57,973 nucleotides of DNA from Myxococcota bacterium (lineage in GTDB: Bacteria > Myxococcota_A > UBA796 > JAFGLY01): contig JAJRWT010000026.1 of assembly GCA_024276675.1 (NCBI GenBank), positions 1 through 57,973 of the forward strand, given 5' to 3'. Below, piece by piece: positions 45,168 through 52,902 of this stretch. The notes beneath the pieces are model-generated. The model had not been told where the DNA came from, ran no database searches, and was given only the letters and a program-made list of their open reading frames with translations. Made by a program: the position numbers and the translations under genes. The number at the start of each line of letters is the position of its first letter. The first letter of the stretch is position 1.

Positions 45168-45434
45168 TCAACGGCGCAGGCGGTTGTGGGAGAGCCTGTA
45201 TTCCAGTCTGTTGTAGGCGAGATTCATCTTGGCCAATTTCTTCTTTTCCACCGGGCTGATCCTGCCGTCACGGAGTGCCAGCTTCCGGTACGAGGCGATG
45301 CGGGCTTTCTCGACTTTCAGGGTCCGGACTTCCGAAGGAGTGAGCTGGGAGTACCTGGTGGCCGCCTGGGCGTTTCCTGCGACTGCGAGTCCCATGGTGG
45401 CGACGAATGCGATTGCGGCGAGCTTCCTGAACAT
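45168..45434 (-). CDS. Small secreted protein of 88 residues
   Basis: A clear signal peptide (MFRKLAAIAFVATMGLAVAGNAQA) is followed by a basic helical mature part of about 63 residues (RISPVEKKKLAKMNLAYNRLEYRLSHNRLRR). It has no Cys and no motif I know. AAGGAAAC directly precedes the ATG. Its own terminator lies downstream, so it is a single-gene transcript. Short, basic and secreted, it could bind nucleic acid or envelope polymers; this is a guess. Confidence 0.7.
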   Translation of the reverse strand: MFRKLAAIAFVATMGLAVAGNAQAATRYSQLTPSEVRTLKVEKARIASYRKLALRDGRISPVEKKKLAKMNLAYNRLEYRLSHNRLRR

Positions 45435-45752
45435 GTTTCCTTCCTTTCTATCTGCCCCTTTTGAGGCTGCGTTTCAGTTGATGTTGTTTTTGCCGATGTG
45501 CCCCAATTGACGCAGGAGGCCAGGCAAGATTCAATCGCGTTGATTTTTTTTTTGTCGGGTTGCATCCCAGGGGCGGAAATGGGGAGCGAAACCAGCAGCC
45601 ACCGGCGATGCAGCGCCATGGAGCAGACCTGACCGGTCGGGAGCCGCGGGCACCACCGGCCGGCGCCAAGGCCCCACGCCCTGGTTATATGGTCAGCATG
45701 TTGTGAGGCGTGAAGTGTCCGTACCATCGTCAGCGGCAAACCAGAGGAACCC
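45435..45752. other. Divergent intergenic region
   Basis: 318 bases between the small secreted protein (minus) and def (plus). It has no gene. A T9-10 run (about 45542-45551) has no stem before it on either strand and is not a terminator. AGAGGA (45743-45748) before the def start is its ribosome site. Promoters for both directions must be here, but none is clear. Confidence 0.4.
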
Positions 45753-46283
45753 ATGGCCATTCTGGAAATCGTCACCGTTCCCAATCCCGTCCTCAAGAAA
45801 AGGGCCCGGCCAGTCAGAGCGGGCGAGTTTGGGCCGGCGTTTGAGCGGCTGGTGAGCGACATGGCCGAGACCATGTACTCGGCGCCTGGAGTCGGGCTGG
45901 CTGCTCCCCAGGTGGGTGATTCCCGGCAGTTCCTCGTGGCAGACCCCGGAAACGAAGACGGTGAAGGCCCAAGGGGCAGGGAGTTCCTGGTGCTGGTCAA
46001 CCCCAGGATCGTGGACACCGCCAAGGAAACGGTCTTGTACGAAGAAGGCTGCCTGTCGGTACCCGACATGTGGGAAACCTTCCAGCGCCCGGCCTGGGCC
46101 AGGGTACGTTGGCTGGACCAGTACGGGCGAGAACACGAGCAGGTCTTCCACGATTACGCCGGAGTGGTCATCCAGCACGAAATCGATCACCTGGAGGGCG
46201 TGTTGATCCTGGACAGGGTTTCCCGCCTCAAGCGCAGCCGTTATCTCAGAGCCCGCAAGAAGGCCCTCGCCGAGGAGCGTTGA
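45753..46283 (+). CDS. def: Peptide deformylase
   Basis: Removes the formyl group from N-terminal formyl-methionine of new proteins. 176 residues with the three metal-site motifs: GVGLAAPQ, EEGCLSVP and VIQHEIDHLEG. AGAGGA precedes the ATG. It is followed 56 bases on by fmt, which adds the formyl group to Met-tRNA, the common bacterial pairing. Confidence 0.97.
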   Translation: MAILEIVTVPNPVLKKRARPVRAGEFGPAFERLVSDMAETMYSAPGVGLAAPQVGDSRQFLVADPGNEDGEGPRGREFLVLVNPRIVDTAKETVLYEEGCLSVPDMWETFQRPAWARVRWLDQYGREHEQVFHDYAGVVIQHEIDHLEGVLILDRVSRLKRSRYLRARKKALAEER

Positions 46284-46339
46284 CAGATCCGGCGGTCGCT
46301 ACATCCTGTCCCTTCCCCCCTGCGCCCGGTGCCACCAAG

Positions 46340-47269
46340 ATGAAAATCGCCTTCATGGGAACTCCCGAGTTCGCGGTTCCCACCCTGCAACGACTCATCC
46401 ACAGTCGGCACCAGGTCATCGTGGTGGTGGCACAGCCCAGTCGACCTGCAGGCCGCGGGCGAAAGGTCGTGGATCCCGCGACGGTCCGTCTGGCCCACCG
46501 GCACGGAATCCCGGTCCTCCAGCCCAGGGCCATGAGGCGCGGCCCCTTTCCCCAGGCCTGGAGCGAGCTGGGGGCCGACCTGGGAGTGGTGGTGGCATTC
46601 GGGCGCATCCTCACGCCCCGACTGCTCGCTGCTCCTCGCCTGGGTTGCGTAAACGTACACGCCAGCCTCCTCCCCGCCTACCGGGGAGCTGCTCCCATCC
46701 AGTGGGCCATCATACGTGGCGAAAAAAAAACGGGAGTCACCACCATGCTCATGGACGAAGGTCTGGACACCGGCCCCATACTCATGCAACGAGAGCTGCC
46801 CATCCACCCCGACGAAACCGCCGAAGATCTTTCGCTGCGCCTGTCCGACAGCGGCGCCCACCTGCTCATGGAAACCATCGAAAACCTGCACGACATTCAG
46901 CCCCGGCCCCAGGACCACTCCCGCCACAGCCTGGCCCCCCCACTTCGCAAGGACCAGGGCAGGGTGAACTGGCTGCGCCCGGCACGAGAGATCTCGTGCC
47001 TCGTCAGGGGCTTGTACCCATGGCCCGGAGCCTGGGCCACGCTACACCAGGAACGCATCCGGATCCACAGGGCAAGCCCGGTCCCCTGGCGGGAAACCGA
47101 TGTCGATATCGAGCCTGGCCAGGTGTTGGAGACCAGAAAGAGGCTCCTGGTGGCCACCGGAGAAGGCGCCCTGGATCTTCGATTCGTACAACGCCCCTCG
47201 CGCAAGGCGCAGACGGGCATACAGCTTGCGTGCGGCATCCGCATCCGGAAGGGCGAGGTGTTCCAATGA
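46340..47269 (+). CDS. fmt: Methionyl-tRNA formyltransferase
   Basis: Formylates initiator Met-tRNA using 10-formyl-THF. 309 residues: MKIAFMGTPEFAVPTLQRL, PAGRGRK, the catalytic VNVHASLLPAYRGAAPIQWAI with its Asn and His, DEGLDTGPIL with the Asp, and the tRNA-binding C-terminal domain. The ATG at 46340 is the natural start; the longer frame overlaps def. Its TGA overlaps the rpe ATG (ATGA), so translation is coupled. Confidence 0.97.
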   Translation: MKIAFMGTPEFAVPTLQRLIHSRHQVIVVVAQPSRPAGRGRKVVDPATVRLAHRHGIPVLQPRAMRRGPFPQAWSELGADLGVVVAFGRILTPRLLAAPRLGCVNVHASLLPAYRGAAPIQWAIIRGEKKTGVTTMLMDEGLDTGPILMQRELPIHPDETAEDLSLRLSDSGAHLLMETIENLHDIQPRPQDHSRHSLAPPLRKDQGRVNWLRPAREISCLVRGLYPWPGAWATLHQERIRIHRASPVPWRETDVDIEPGQVLETRKRLLVATGEGALDLRFVQRPSRKAQTGIQLACGIRIRKGEVFQ

Positions 47270-47925
47270 CCAGGCCGATGATCGCTCCATCCATCCTCTC
47301 CGCGGACTTCGGCCGCCTGGCCGATGAAATCGCGGAAGTTGCCGACTCCGGCGCCGACTGGATCCACGTCGACGTCATGGACGGCCGATTCGTCCCCAAC
47401 ATCACCATCGGGCCCCTCGTGACGGCAGCGGCACGCGCCGCCTGCGTCCTGCCCCTGGACGTCCACCTGATGATCGTGGAGCCCGATCGCTACCTGCCAG
47501 ACTTCCGCCAGGCCGGTGCCGACTGGATCAGCGTCCACGCCGAGGCCTGTGTCCACCTGCATCGTACCGTGCAGCACATCAAGGAGCTGGGCGCCAGGGC
47601 CGGCGTCGCCATCAACCCCCACACACACGAATCCGTGCTGGACTACGTGCTCCAGGACCTGGACCTGGTGGTGATCATGACCGTGAACCCCGGATTCGGC
47701 GGCCAGAAGCTCATAGATTCAGTGTTTCCCAAGGTGGAGCGGCTACGCTCCCGAATCGACTCCCTTGGACTCCCCACCCTCATCCAGGCGGACGGCGGGG
47801 TCAAGCCAGACAACGCCCACAGTTTCTGGAGTGCCGGAGCCCATGTACTCGTATCGGGCTCCGGGGTCTTCGGCGCCCGGGACCGTGCGGCAGCCATCAG
47901 GGCGATCAAGGCAGCGGCCTCTTGA
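47266..47925 (+). CDS. rpe: Ribulose-phosphate 3-epimerase
   Basis: Interconverts ribulose-5-phosphate and xylulose-5-phosphate in the pentose phosphate pathway. 219 residues, a TIM barrel with IAPSILSADF, IHVDVMDGRFVPNITIG (metal His and Asp), DVHLMI, MTVNPGFGGQ, QADGGV and SGSGVF. It overlaps fmt by 4 bases. It is the last chromosomal protein gene before the integrated element; the end of the recombinase frame lies antisense to its 3' part. Confidence 0.96.
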   Translation: MTRPMIAPSILSADFGRLADEIAEVADSGADWIHVDVMDGRFVPNITIGPLVTAAARAACVLPLDVHLMIVEPDRYLPDFRQAGADWISVHAEACVHLHRTVQHIKELGARAGVAINPHTHESVLDYVLQDLDLVVIMTVNPGFGGQKLIDSVFPKVERLRSRIDSLGLPTLIQADGGVKPDNAHSFWSAGAHVLVSGSGVFGARDRAAAIRAIKAAAS

Positions 47926-49620
47926 ACAGTGCTCTTGACGATCAGCCACATCTAGGCTAGCTATCGCCACACACTCGGGGTGTAGCGCAGCCTGGTTAGC
48001 GCGCCTGCTTCGGGAGCAGGAAGTCGGCGGTTCGAATCCGCCCACCCCGACCATATCGGACGCCCCCCCTCCGGGATCCTTGCCGGAGGGGGGATCGCTG
48101 TCTCCGGTGCTCCGCCATTCGGCAAGCAGGTCGAAGGGTTTGCGGTACTCGACCTCGAGCTTGCCGTTGGCCCAGGAGGAGTTCGAAAGTACGTAGTGGA
48201 GCAGTCTCCGTTTCTCCTGTGGGGGTTGCTTCTCGAAGAGATCCGACGCCCTTCGAGCCAGGTCCAGGAGGCGGATGCCCTCTTCGGTGTAGTTGCGGTG
48301 GGCGTCTTCGTGGCGGGCGATGCTGCGGCGGTGTCTCCGCAGCTCCTCACGCCATGCCTCGGCGTTGCGCTTGTAGGTAGCGGTGTCGATGAGCCCGTCG
48401 AGCTTGTCCACGTACATGGCGTCCAGGCGGCGCTGGAGCCTGGCGCACTCTGCCTCCAGCCGCTCGATGGCCTCGCGGTGGAAGCGCGCCTGGTCCTCCT
48501 GGCTGGACCGAAGAGCCTCTATCAGCCAATCCACGACCTCTTCGTCGAGGGCGATGGCGCGCAGGGCACGGGTGAAGTGCTCCTCCAGGACCTCCTCGCG
48601 CACGTAGGGCTCGGGGCACTTCCCCTTGAATCCTGTGCAGTGGTAGTAGATGTAGCGCTCCTTCTTGATCTCGGCGGTGAGTGTACATCCGCAGTGTCCG
48701 CAGGTAACGAGGCCCACGAAGGCGAACTCGTCTGCCCGCGCGGTATCGCGTTGCTTCTGGTAGCGGCTGTCGAGGGCGTCCTGGACGCGCTTCCATGTCT
48801 CGCGGGACACAAGGGGTACGTGGATGCCCTGGTAGCGCTCGCCAGCCCAGTCGAACTCCCCCATGTAGAAGGGGTTCCGCAGCATGTGGTGGACTACGGA
48901 CTTATGGATCGGTCTCTTGGAACGTCGCGAAGTGAGTCCCGCTCCCCGAAGCTTTCGGGTGAGCACGGCCATGGAGTAGTCACCGCTTGCGGCCCATTCG
49001 AATGCCTTTTGGACGATGGGGGCCTTCTCGGGATCCGGTTCCACGACCTTCTTGCCGTCCTCCCGAACGGTGTTGCGGTAGCCCAGGGGGGCGGATGAAG
49101 GCCAGATGCCCTGTCGCGCCTTCTCCTTTTGCCCCTTCCTGGCCTCCTCGGAGAGATTGTCGATGTAGTTCTTAGCCATCAGCACGCGGATGCCGTGCAT
49201 GAACTTTTCGGTTGATCTGGAGTCGTCGGAGAGGACGACGCCCTCCTTGACCAGGTGGATCTCCAGGTCCAGCTCGTCGATGGTGACCCAGTCCTTCAGG
49301 TTCCGGTAGAGCCGGTCGGTCTTTTCCACCAGGATCACCCGGCAGGTGGCGCGGTTTCTCTGGAGCCAGGTCAGCATCTTGGCGAAATTCGTTCGACCGG
49401 TCCTCTTGGCGGTCTCCACGTCGATGTACTCGTGGACCACGTGCAGGTTGTTGCTCTCCGCGTAGGAGCGCAGGAGACGCTGCTGGGCCGGGATAGAGAA
49501 CCCTTCTCGTTCCTGGTCCTTGGAGGAGACGCGGGCGTAAATCACGGCCCTGCGGCGTGCTGGGAGCGCGGTCGGCTGCTTTTTCCGGGCGGGCTTCCTT
49601 CGTCGGGGACGTCGTGTCAT
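47743..49620 (-). CDS. Large serine recombinase (integrase) reading through the tRNA
   Basis: The N-terminal resolvase domain has YARVSSKDQEREG (catalytic Ser about residue 32) and TDRLYRN; then a recombinase domain (NPFYMGEFDW), a zinc ribbon (VTCGHCGC...YHCTGFKGKC) and a coiled coil. It integrates the element into tRNA-Pro. ATG 49620 has AGGAG 8 bases upstream. Only about 522 residues are encoded by the element. From 48053 the frame runs antisense through the tRNA (VGVGGFEPPTSCSRSRR) and into rpe, stopping at 47743. In the circular form this tail would be replaced by sequence from the other end, so the true C terminus may differ. Confidence 0.88.
   Translation of the reverse strand: MTRRPRRRKPARKKQPTALPARRRAVIYARVSSKDQEREGFSIPAQQRLLRSYAESNNLHVVHEYIDVETAKRTGRTNFAKMLTWLQRNRATCRVILVEKTDRLYRNLKDWVTIDELDLEIHLVKEGVVLSDDSRSTEKFMHGIRVLMAKNYIDNLSEEARKGQKEKARQGIWPSSAPLGYRNTVREDGKKVVEPDPEKAPIVQKAFEWAASGDYSMAVLTRKLRGAGLTSRRSKRPIHKSVVHHMLRNPFYMGEFDWAGERYQGIHVPLVSRETWKRVQDALDSRYQKQRDTARADEFAFVGLVTCGHCGCTLTAEIKKERYIYYHCTGFKGKCPEPYVREEVLEEHFTRALRAIALDEEVVDWLIEALRSSQEDQARFHREAIERLEAECARLQRRLDAMYVDKLDGLIDTATYKRNAEAWREELRRHRRSIARHEDAHRNYTEEGIRLLDLARRASDLFEKQPPQEKRRLLHYVLSNSSWANGKLEVEYRKPFDLLAEWRSTGDSDPPSGKDPGGGASDMVGVGGFEPPTSCSRSRRANQAALHPECVAIASLDVADRQEHCSRGRCLDRPDGCRTVPGAEDPGARYEYMGSGTPETVGVVWLDPAVRLDEGGESKGVDSGA
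47935..47963 (+). promoter_or_regulatory. Promoter of the tRNA-Pro gene
   Basis: TTGACG (47935-47940), a 17-bp spacer and TAGCTA (47958-47963). The predicted start near 47970 is a few bases before the tRNA 5' end at 47976. The -35 box is close to consensus; the -10 box is fair. Confidence 0.6.
47976..48053 (+). tRNA. tRNA-Pro (anticodon CGG)
   Basis: Cloverleaf: acceptor CGGGGTG/CACCCCG with the C1-G72 pair typical of bacterial tRNA-Pro, D arm GCGC...GCGC, anticodon stem CCTGC/GCAGG with loop TTCGGGA (anticodon CGG), T arm GGCGG-TTCGAAT-CCGCC, discriminator A and an encoded CCA (48051-48053). The mobile element begins at its 3' end; the tRNA remains complete. Confidence 0.97.
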
Positions 49621-49774
49621 GGGTTCGACTCCTGTTGTGCCCCTTGAAGTTGACATAACCGTCGCTACTTGCCCAGCCCTCACCGCCATTCGCGTGCTGG
49701 GCGTTCTTGCGGGCAGAACATGCGTTCAATAACACCGGAACGGTGGAGGAGCCGCCGAAGCGGCCAGCCTACAC

Positions 49775-50073
49775 GATGACCTCGATGACCTGGATGACCT
49801 CGGCCGTTTCCAGGTCTTCGGTCAAGAAAGTTGTTTGGAAGCATACAACGAGCCGTTGATGACCTTGATGACCTCACCCCCGCTCCCCTTGGTAAGGAGT
49901 GCGCCCCCCTGTCTTCCACAGCACAATGTATGGAGGGGGGAGAAAACCTCGCGCGCGATCGAGCGGGGAACAGGTCATCGAGGTCATCCATCGTCCATTT
50001 CTACTCGAACAACCGTGGTTTCGCTCCGAAGACCTTCCTTCGTGTCGAGGTCATCGAGGTCATCGAGGTCATC
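49775..50073. repeat. Symmetric array of ten 9-bp iterons (candidate replication origin)
   Basis: The unit is GATGACCTC. Three tandem copies (49775-49801) and two (49858-49875) point one way; two (49971-49988) and three (50047-50073) point the other, as GAGGTCATC. The gaps between inner and outer blocks are 56 and 58 bp, so the array is near-palindromic about 49923. AGGTCTTCGG occurs in both arms at similar positions, so the arms share more than the iterons. It lies between the divergent recombinase and the zinc-finger gene. Arrays like this are bound by plasmid Rep proteins or act as operators; the primase-helicase downstream favours an origin. Confidence 0.8.
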
Positions 50074-50118
50074 GAGGGTGCCGCGGAGAAACCTCCATCG
50101 CCCGCGAAGGGGGGAGCC

Positions 50119-52482
50119 ATGCCATCAGAACACCTCTCCGATCCGCCCAGCGCCGCCTTCTGGGTCTCGGAGCTGGGCTTCGCCCGTTTCCCTGCCTACG
50201 TGCCGTTGTTGAACGACCAGCAGGGCTTGTCCGAAGCCCTGCACGATGCCTGGACCGGCCCTACCCCTTCCAAGGTGCTGGCCATGCTGCTGGAAGCCCA
50301 TGGCGACACGATGGCGGCCAAGCTGCACCTGCTACTGGTGGCCGAGTTCCTGAAGGGAAAGAAGACGAGCGCGGTGCGCGACGTCGCCCGGGCGTGCGGC
50401 GTGGAGGAGCAGGCGAAGGCCATGGGCTACAACGGGGACCGCGTGCCGCGCCTCCCGGTGGCTGCGTGGCTCTACTGCAAGGACCCGCGCTGCCTGGTGG
50501 CCATGGATGCGTGCCACCGCTGGCATTCCTCCCGGCGCGCAGCCATGGAGCTGGGGGGCCCGAGGCGCAAGCTCCCCGAACCCATGGCGGATCTAGACTG
50601 GGATGGCATGGGCGCCTCCGCGGTGGAGGCGATGCCCTCCAGTCTGCGCGCCAGTTACCGCCCGCGCTACGAGCTTGCAGTTCCGCGGGACCATGGCAAC
50701 GAGGTGCTGCTCGCCTTCCGGGAGCCCGCCGAGTACGCCACCGTGAAGGACGACAACGGCGACGTGGTGGCGGGGCGGAAGGAGCGGTGGACCATCCTGC
50801 GCTTCTACCGGGGAGCCTTGCGAGTGGACGTGACCGCCTACAACCACCGCCTCGGTGTGGCCCTGGCTGATGCCGTCGCCAACCGCATCTGGCCGGTAGA
50901 ACCGCCGCTTCAGTACAGGCCGGCCAAGGGCGAGCTCACCCGTGAAGATCTCCAGGTCTTCTTGGAGCGCCTGCGCGACCCGGAGGACGACCGCTTCCAG
51001 CTCCTGGAGATCACCGCCCGCGCCACGGCCCTGGCGGAGCAACCCGACATCTGTGTGGCCGGCGCAGGACAGGCGCGCGCAGAGGCCGCCCTCCAGGAGC
51101 TTCGTCGCAACATGGCGTTCGCTGAACGCTGGGAAACGGTGCGCCAGGTCAAGCTGGGCTTCGAGGGGCGCTACCGGGTGACCGTGCAGTTTCCCGCGCC
51201 CGGCGAACCCTTGAGGCTCACCTATTCCGACGCGGAGCGCGATAAGGATGCCTGCAAGGCCTTCGAGAAGATGTTCCTGGACGAGCTGGGCGTCCGCATC
51301 CTGCCCCGGGTGGCCGGGCGAGGCGGACGCCGCCGGAGGTCCACCGAAGCCCCGCAGCCCAGGAAGCCAGGTCCTGCTACGTGGAGACGCCTGCTGTCCC
51401 CCGTGCTCGACGACCCGCTCCGGTGGGAGGCATCGCTGGTTCGCGGCCTTGCCGACAGAGCCCTGGTGAAGCTCACCGAGCACAGCTTTTTCCGTTGCGG
51501 CGACCCCTACGCCAGGCGCGATGCCGCCAGTGGACCCGGCGACTCCTTGGACTGCCCCGGCGAGATCGAGATGCCCTACGGTGCTCTCGACCCCAACGAC
51601 CCCCACCGCCAGGAGGACGACGCGGAGTACACTTGCTCGCGTTGCGGTCGCCCATGGTACCCGGGGCGCTACCGCCTGGATCTCACCCACCGGATGCGGA
51701 CACGCGTGGAGCACGAGGAGTTCTGGGCGTTCCTGCTGGAGAAAGCCGGGAAGCAGGGGCGGTTCGAGGAGGAAGCTCCAGGGGTAGCCAGCGGGATGGT
51801 GGCGGGCACGCGCACCTACCTTGTCTACCTGCCCCTGGCTCCCGAACCGTGGCACGAGCCGGCGCACTTCCTCGGGTTCCGCGCTGCCTGGGTGTCCGTT
51901 CCCGGCGATCCCCGGCTGGAACGCCACGGCGACTCCGGGATGGACCTGGGCGAGTTCCTGGGGGATGACAGCGCCCTTGCGCGCCGCCTCACGGCGAAGA
52001 TGCCCAGCTCGTACACGCAGGAGCAGGTGCTCTCCATGGCCGCGTCCATGCCCGGACAGCTCGCGGCGCAATCGAGGGGCAGGTTATCCGCCGATCCGGG
52101 AGAGGGCGAGGTTCAAATGCCCGAGCACGTCCGGATCTCGCGAGACAGCAAGGGCGTGTGGGTGGGCACCACGAACGTCGCGGGGCCGCGCGCCAAGGGG
52201 ATGGTGAAGATCCTGGCGCTGCTCCAGCACTGTGCGGAACTGGACGCGAAGACAGGACGGGAAAGGCGCTTTCGGAGCGCAGCTTCCCTTGCCCGCCTCG
52301 TCCGGGACCTGAAGTACCAGACGGTCCGGACCTGGATCAGCCGGGCCAGGGGGATGGTCGACAAGGCCACTGGATGCCGGGGCCTGGGTGCCAGCGTCAT
52401 CGAGGGAGGAGAGCGTGGCTACCGCTTGGGTCTTCCCTACGAGTGCTTGGGCTTCGAGCTGAAGAATGCCTTCGAGAGCTGA
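50119..52482 (+). CDS. Large unknown zinc-finger protein of the element
   Basis: 787 residues that I do not recognise. ATG 50119 (MPSEHLSDPPSAAF) follows a G-rich ribosome site. A helical N-terminal region includes a long charged stretch; near residue 470-515 a treble-clef-like zinc site is formed by CPGEIEMP and CSRCGRPW. The C-terminal part (MVKILALLQHCAELDAKTGRERRF, then SLARLVRDLKYQTVRTWISRARGMVDK) looks like a winged-helix or helix-turn-helix DNA-binding segment. It lies directly after the iteron array and could be its binding protein or an origin initiator. The longer frame to 49831 only translates iterons (EVIEVIEVIE) and is rejected. Confidence 0.65.
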   Translation: MPSEHLSDPPSAAFWVSELGFARFPAYVPLLNDQQGLSEALHDAWTGPTPSKVLAMLLEAHGDTMAAKLHLLLVAEFLKGKKTSAVRDVARACGVEEQAKAMGYNGDRVPRLPVAAWLYCKDPRCLVAMDACHRWHSSRRAAMELGGPRRKLPEPMADLDWDGMGASAVEAMPSSLRASYRPRYELAVPRDHGNEVLLAFREPAEYATVKDDNGDVVAGRKERWTILRFYRGALRVDVTAYNHRLGVALADAVANRIWPVEPPLQYRPAKGELTREDLQVFLERLRDPEDDRFQLLEITARATALAEQPDICVAGAGQARAEAALQELRRNMAFAERWETVRQVKLGFEGRYRVTVQFPAPGEPLRLTYSDAERDKDACKAFEKMFLDELGVRILPRVAGRGGRRRRSTEAPQPRKPGPATWRRLLSPVLDDPLRWEASLVRGLADRALVKLTEHSFFRCGDPYARRDAASGPGDSLDCPGEIEMPYGALDPNDPHRQEDDAEYTCSRCGRPWYPGRYRLDLTHRMRTRVEHEEFWAFLLEKAGKQGRFEEEAPGVASGMVAGTRTYLVYLPLAPEPWHEPAHFLGFRAAWVSVPGDPRLERHGDSGMDLGEFLGDDSALARRLTAKMPSSYTQEQVLSMAASMPGQLAAQSRGRLSADPGEGEVQMPEHVRISRDSKGVWVGTTNVAGPRAKGMVKILALLQHCAELDAKTGRERRFRSAASLARLVRDLKYQTVRTWISRARGMVDKATGCRGLGASVIEGGERGYRLGLPYECLGFELKNAFES

Positions 52483-52516
52483 AGCTGCCCGCCGAACGTC
52501 GGTCTGTCGCACCAAC

Positions 52517-52626
52517 TGTCAGTGAAAAGCGCAAAGTGTCAGGGTGCGGGATCCCGATCCGCCTTCGAGGCGGGTTTTCGAGGGGCGTCCAGCGACCGAG
52601 TGTCAGCGAGATCGCTCAACTGTCAT
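52517..52626 (+). repeat. Two phased pairs of TGTCAG motifs
   Basis: TGTCAG at 52517 and 52537 (20 bp apart) and TGTCAG/TGTCAT at 52601 and 52621 (20 bp apart); the two pairs are 84 bp apart. The 20-bp spacing is two turns of DNA, so proteins could bind on one face. It lies between the zinc-finger gene and the small/Bro-N genes. It could be an operator for these genes, or a remnant of an insertion sequence end, since TGT ends with internal repeats are known in the IS21 family. Confidence 0.5.
52557..52578 (+). terminator. Terminator-like hairpin after the zinc-finger gene
   Basis: CCGCC-TTCGA-GGCGG followed by GTTTTCG. The short stem and modest U run make it a weak rho-independent terminator, 75 bases past the stop. 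Confidence 0.45.
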
Positions 52627-52660
52627 GTCGTAGCTCGGGGGCCCGGGTGACGTTCCGGAC

Positions 52661-52888
52661 ATGGACGATCACGCCGCAAACGCCGACAGGGACGCGATCC
52701 TGGACGAAGCCCTGGAGGTCTTCCAGCCCCGCGCGCAGCGCGAGCTGACCCGAGAGGACGCCAGGGAGATCTACGTCAATCTCACGGGCTTCTTCCGGGT
52801 GCTCCAGGAGTGGGACCGGGCCGAGCGGGAACGCCGGGCCCGGGACGCGGACTCCGTGGCGACGGCAGCGGCTTCACCCCGACCCTGA
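52661..52888 (+). CDS. Small accessory protein of the element
   Basis: A 75-residue protein. Its central part, REDAREIYVNLTGFFRVLQEWDRAERE, resembles small helical proteins common near recombinases and replication genes in mobile elements (a DAREIxxNLxGFFxxLxEWD-like pattern). It lies 14 bases before the Bro-N gene, so the two are co-transcribed. The ribosome site is weak. The function is unknown. Confidence 0.55.
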   Translation: MDDHAANADRDAILDEALEVFQPRAQRELTREDAREIYVNLTGFFRVLQEWDRAERERRARDADSVATAAASPRP

Positions 52889-52902
52889 ACCTGGAGGCCA
52901 CC

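Noticed and set aside
45542..45551. Run of T as a terminator
   Set aside because: There is no stem directly before it on either strand.
49775..50073. CRISPR array
   Set aside because: The 9-bp units are far too short and mostly directly adjacent without spacers, and no cas gene is near.
49831..50118. A 96-residue extension of the zinc-finger protein containing EVIEVIEVIE
   Set aside because: It is only a translation of the iteron array; ATG 50119 with a ribosome site is the better start.
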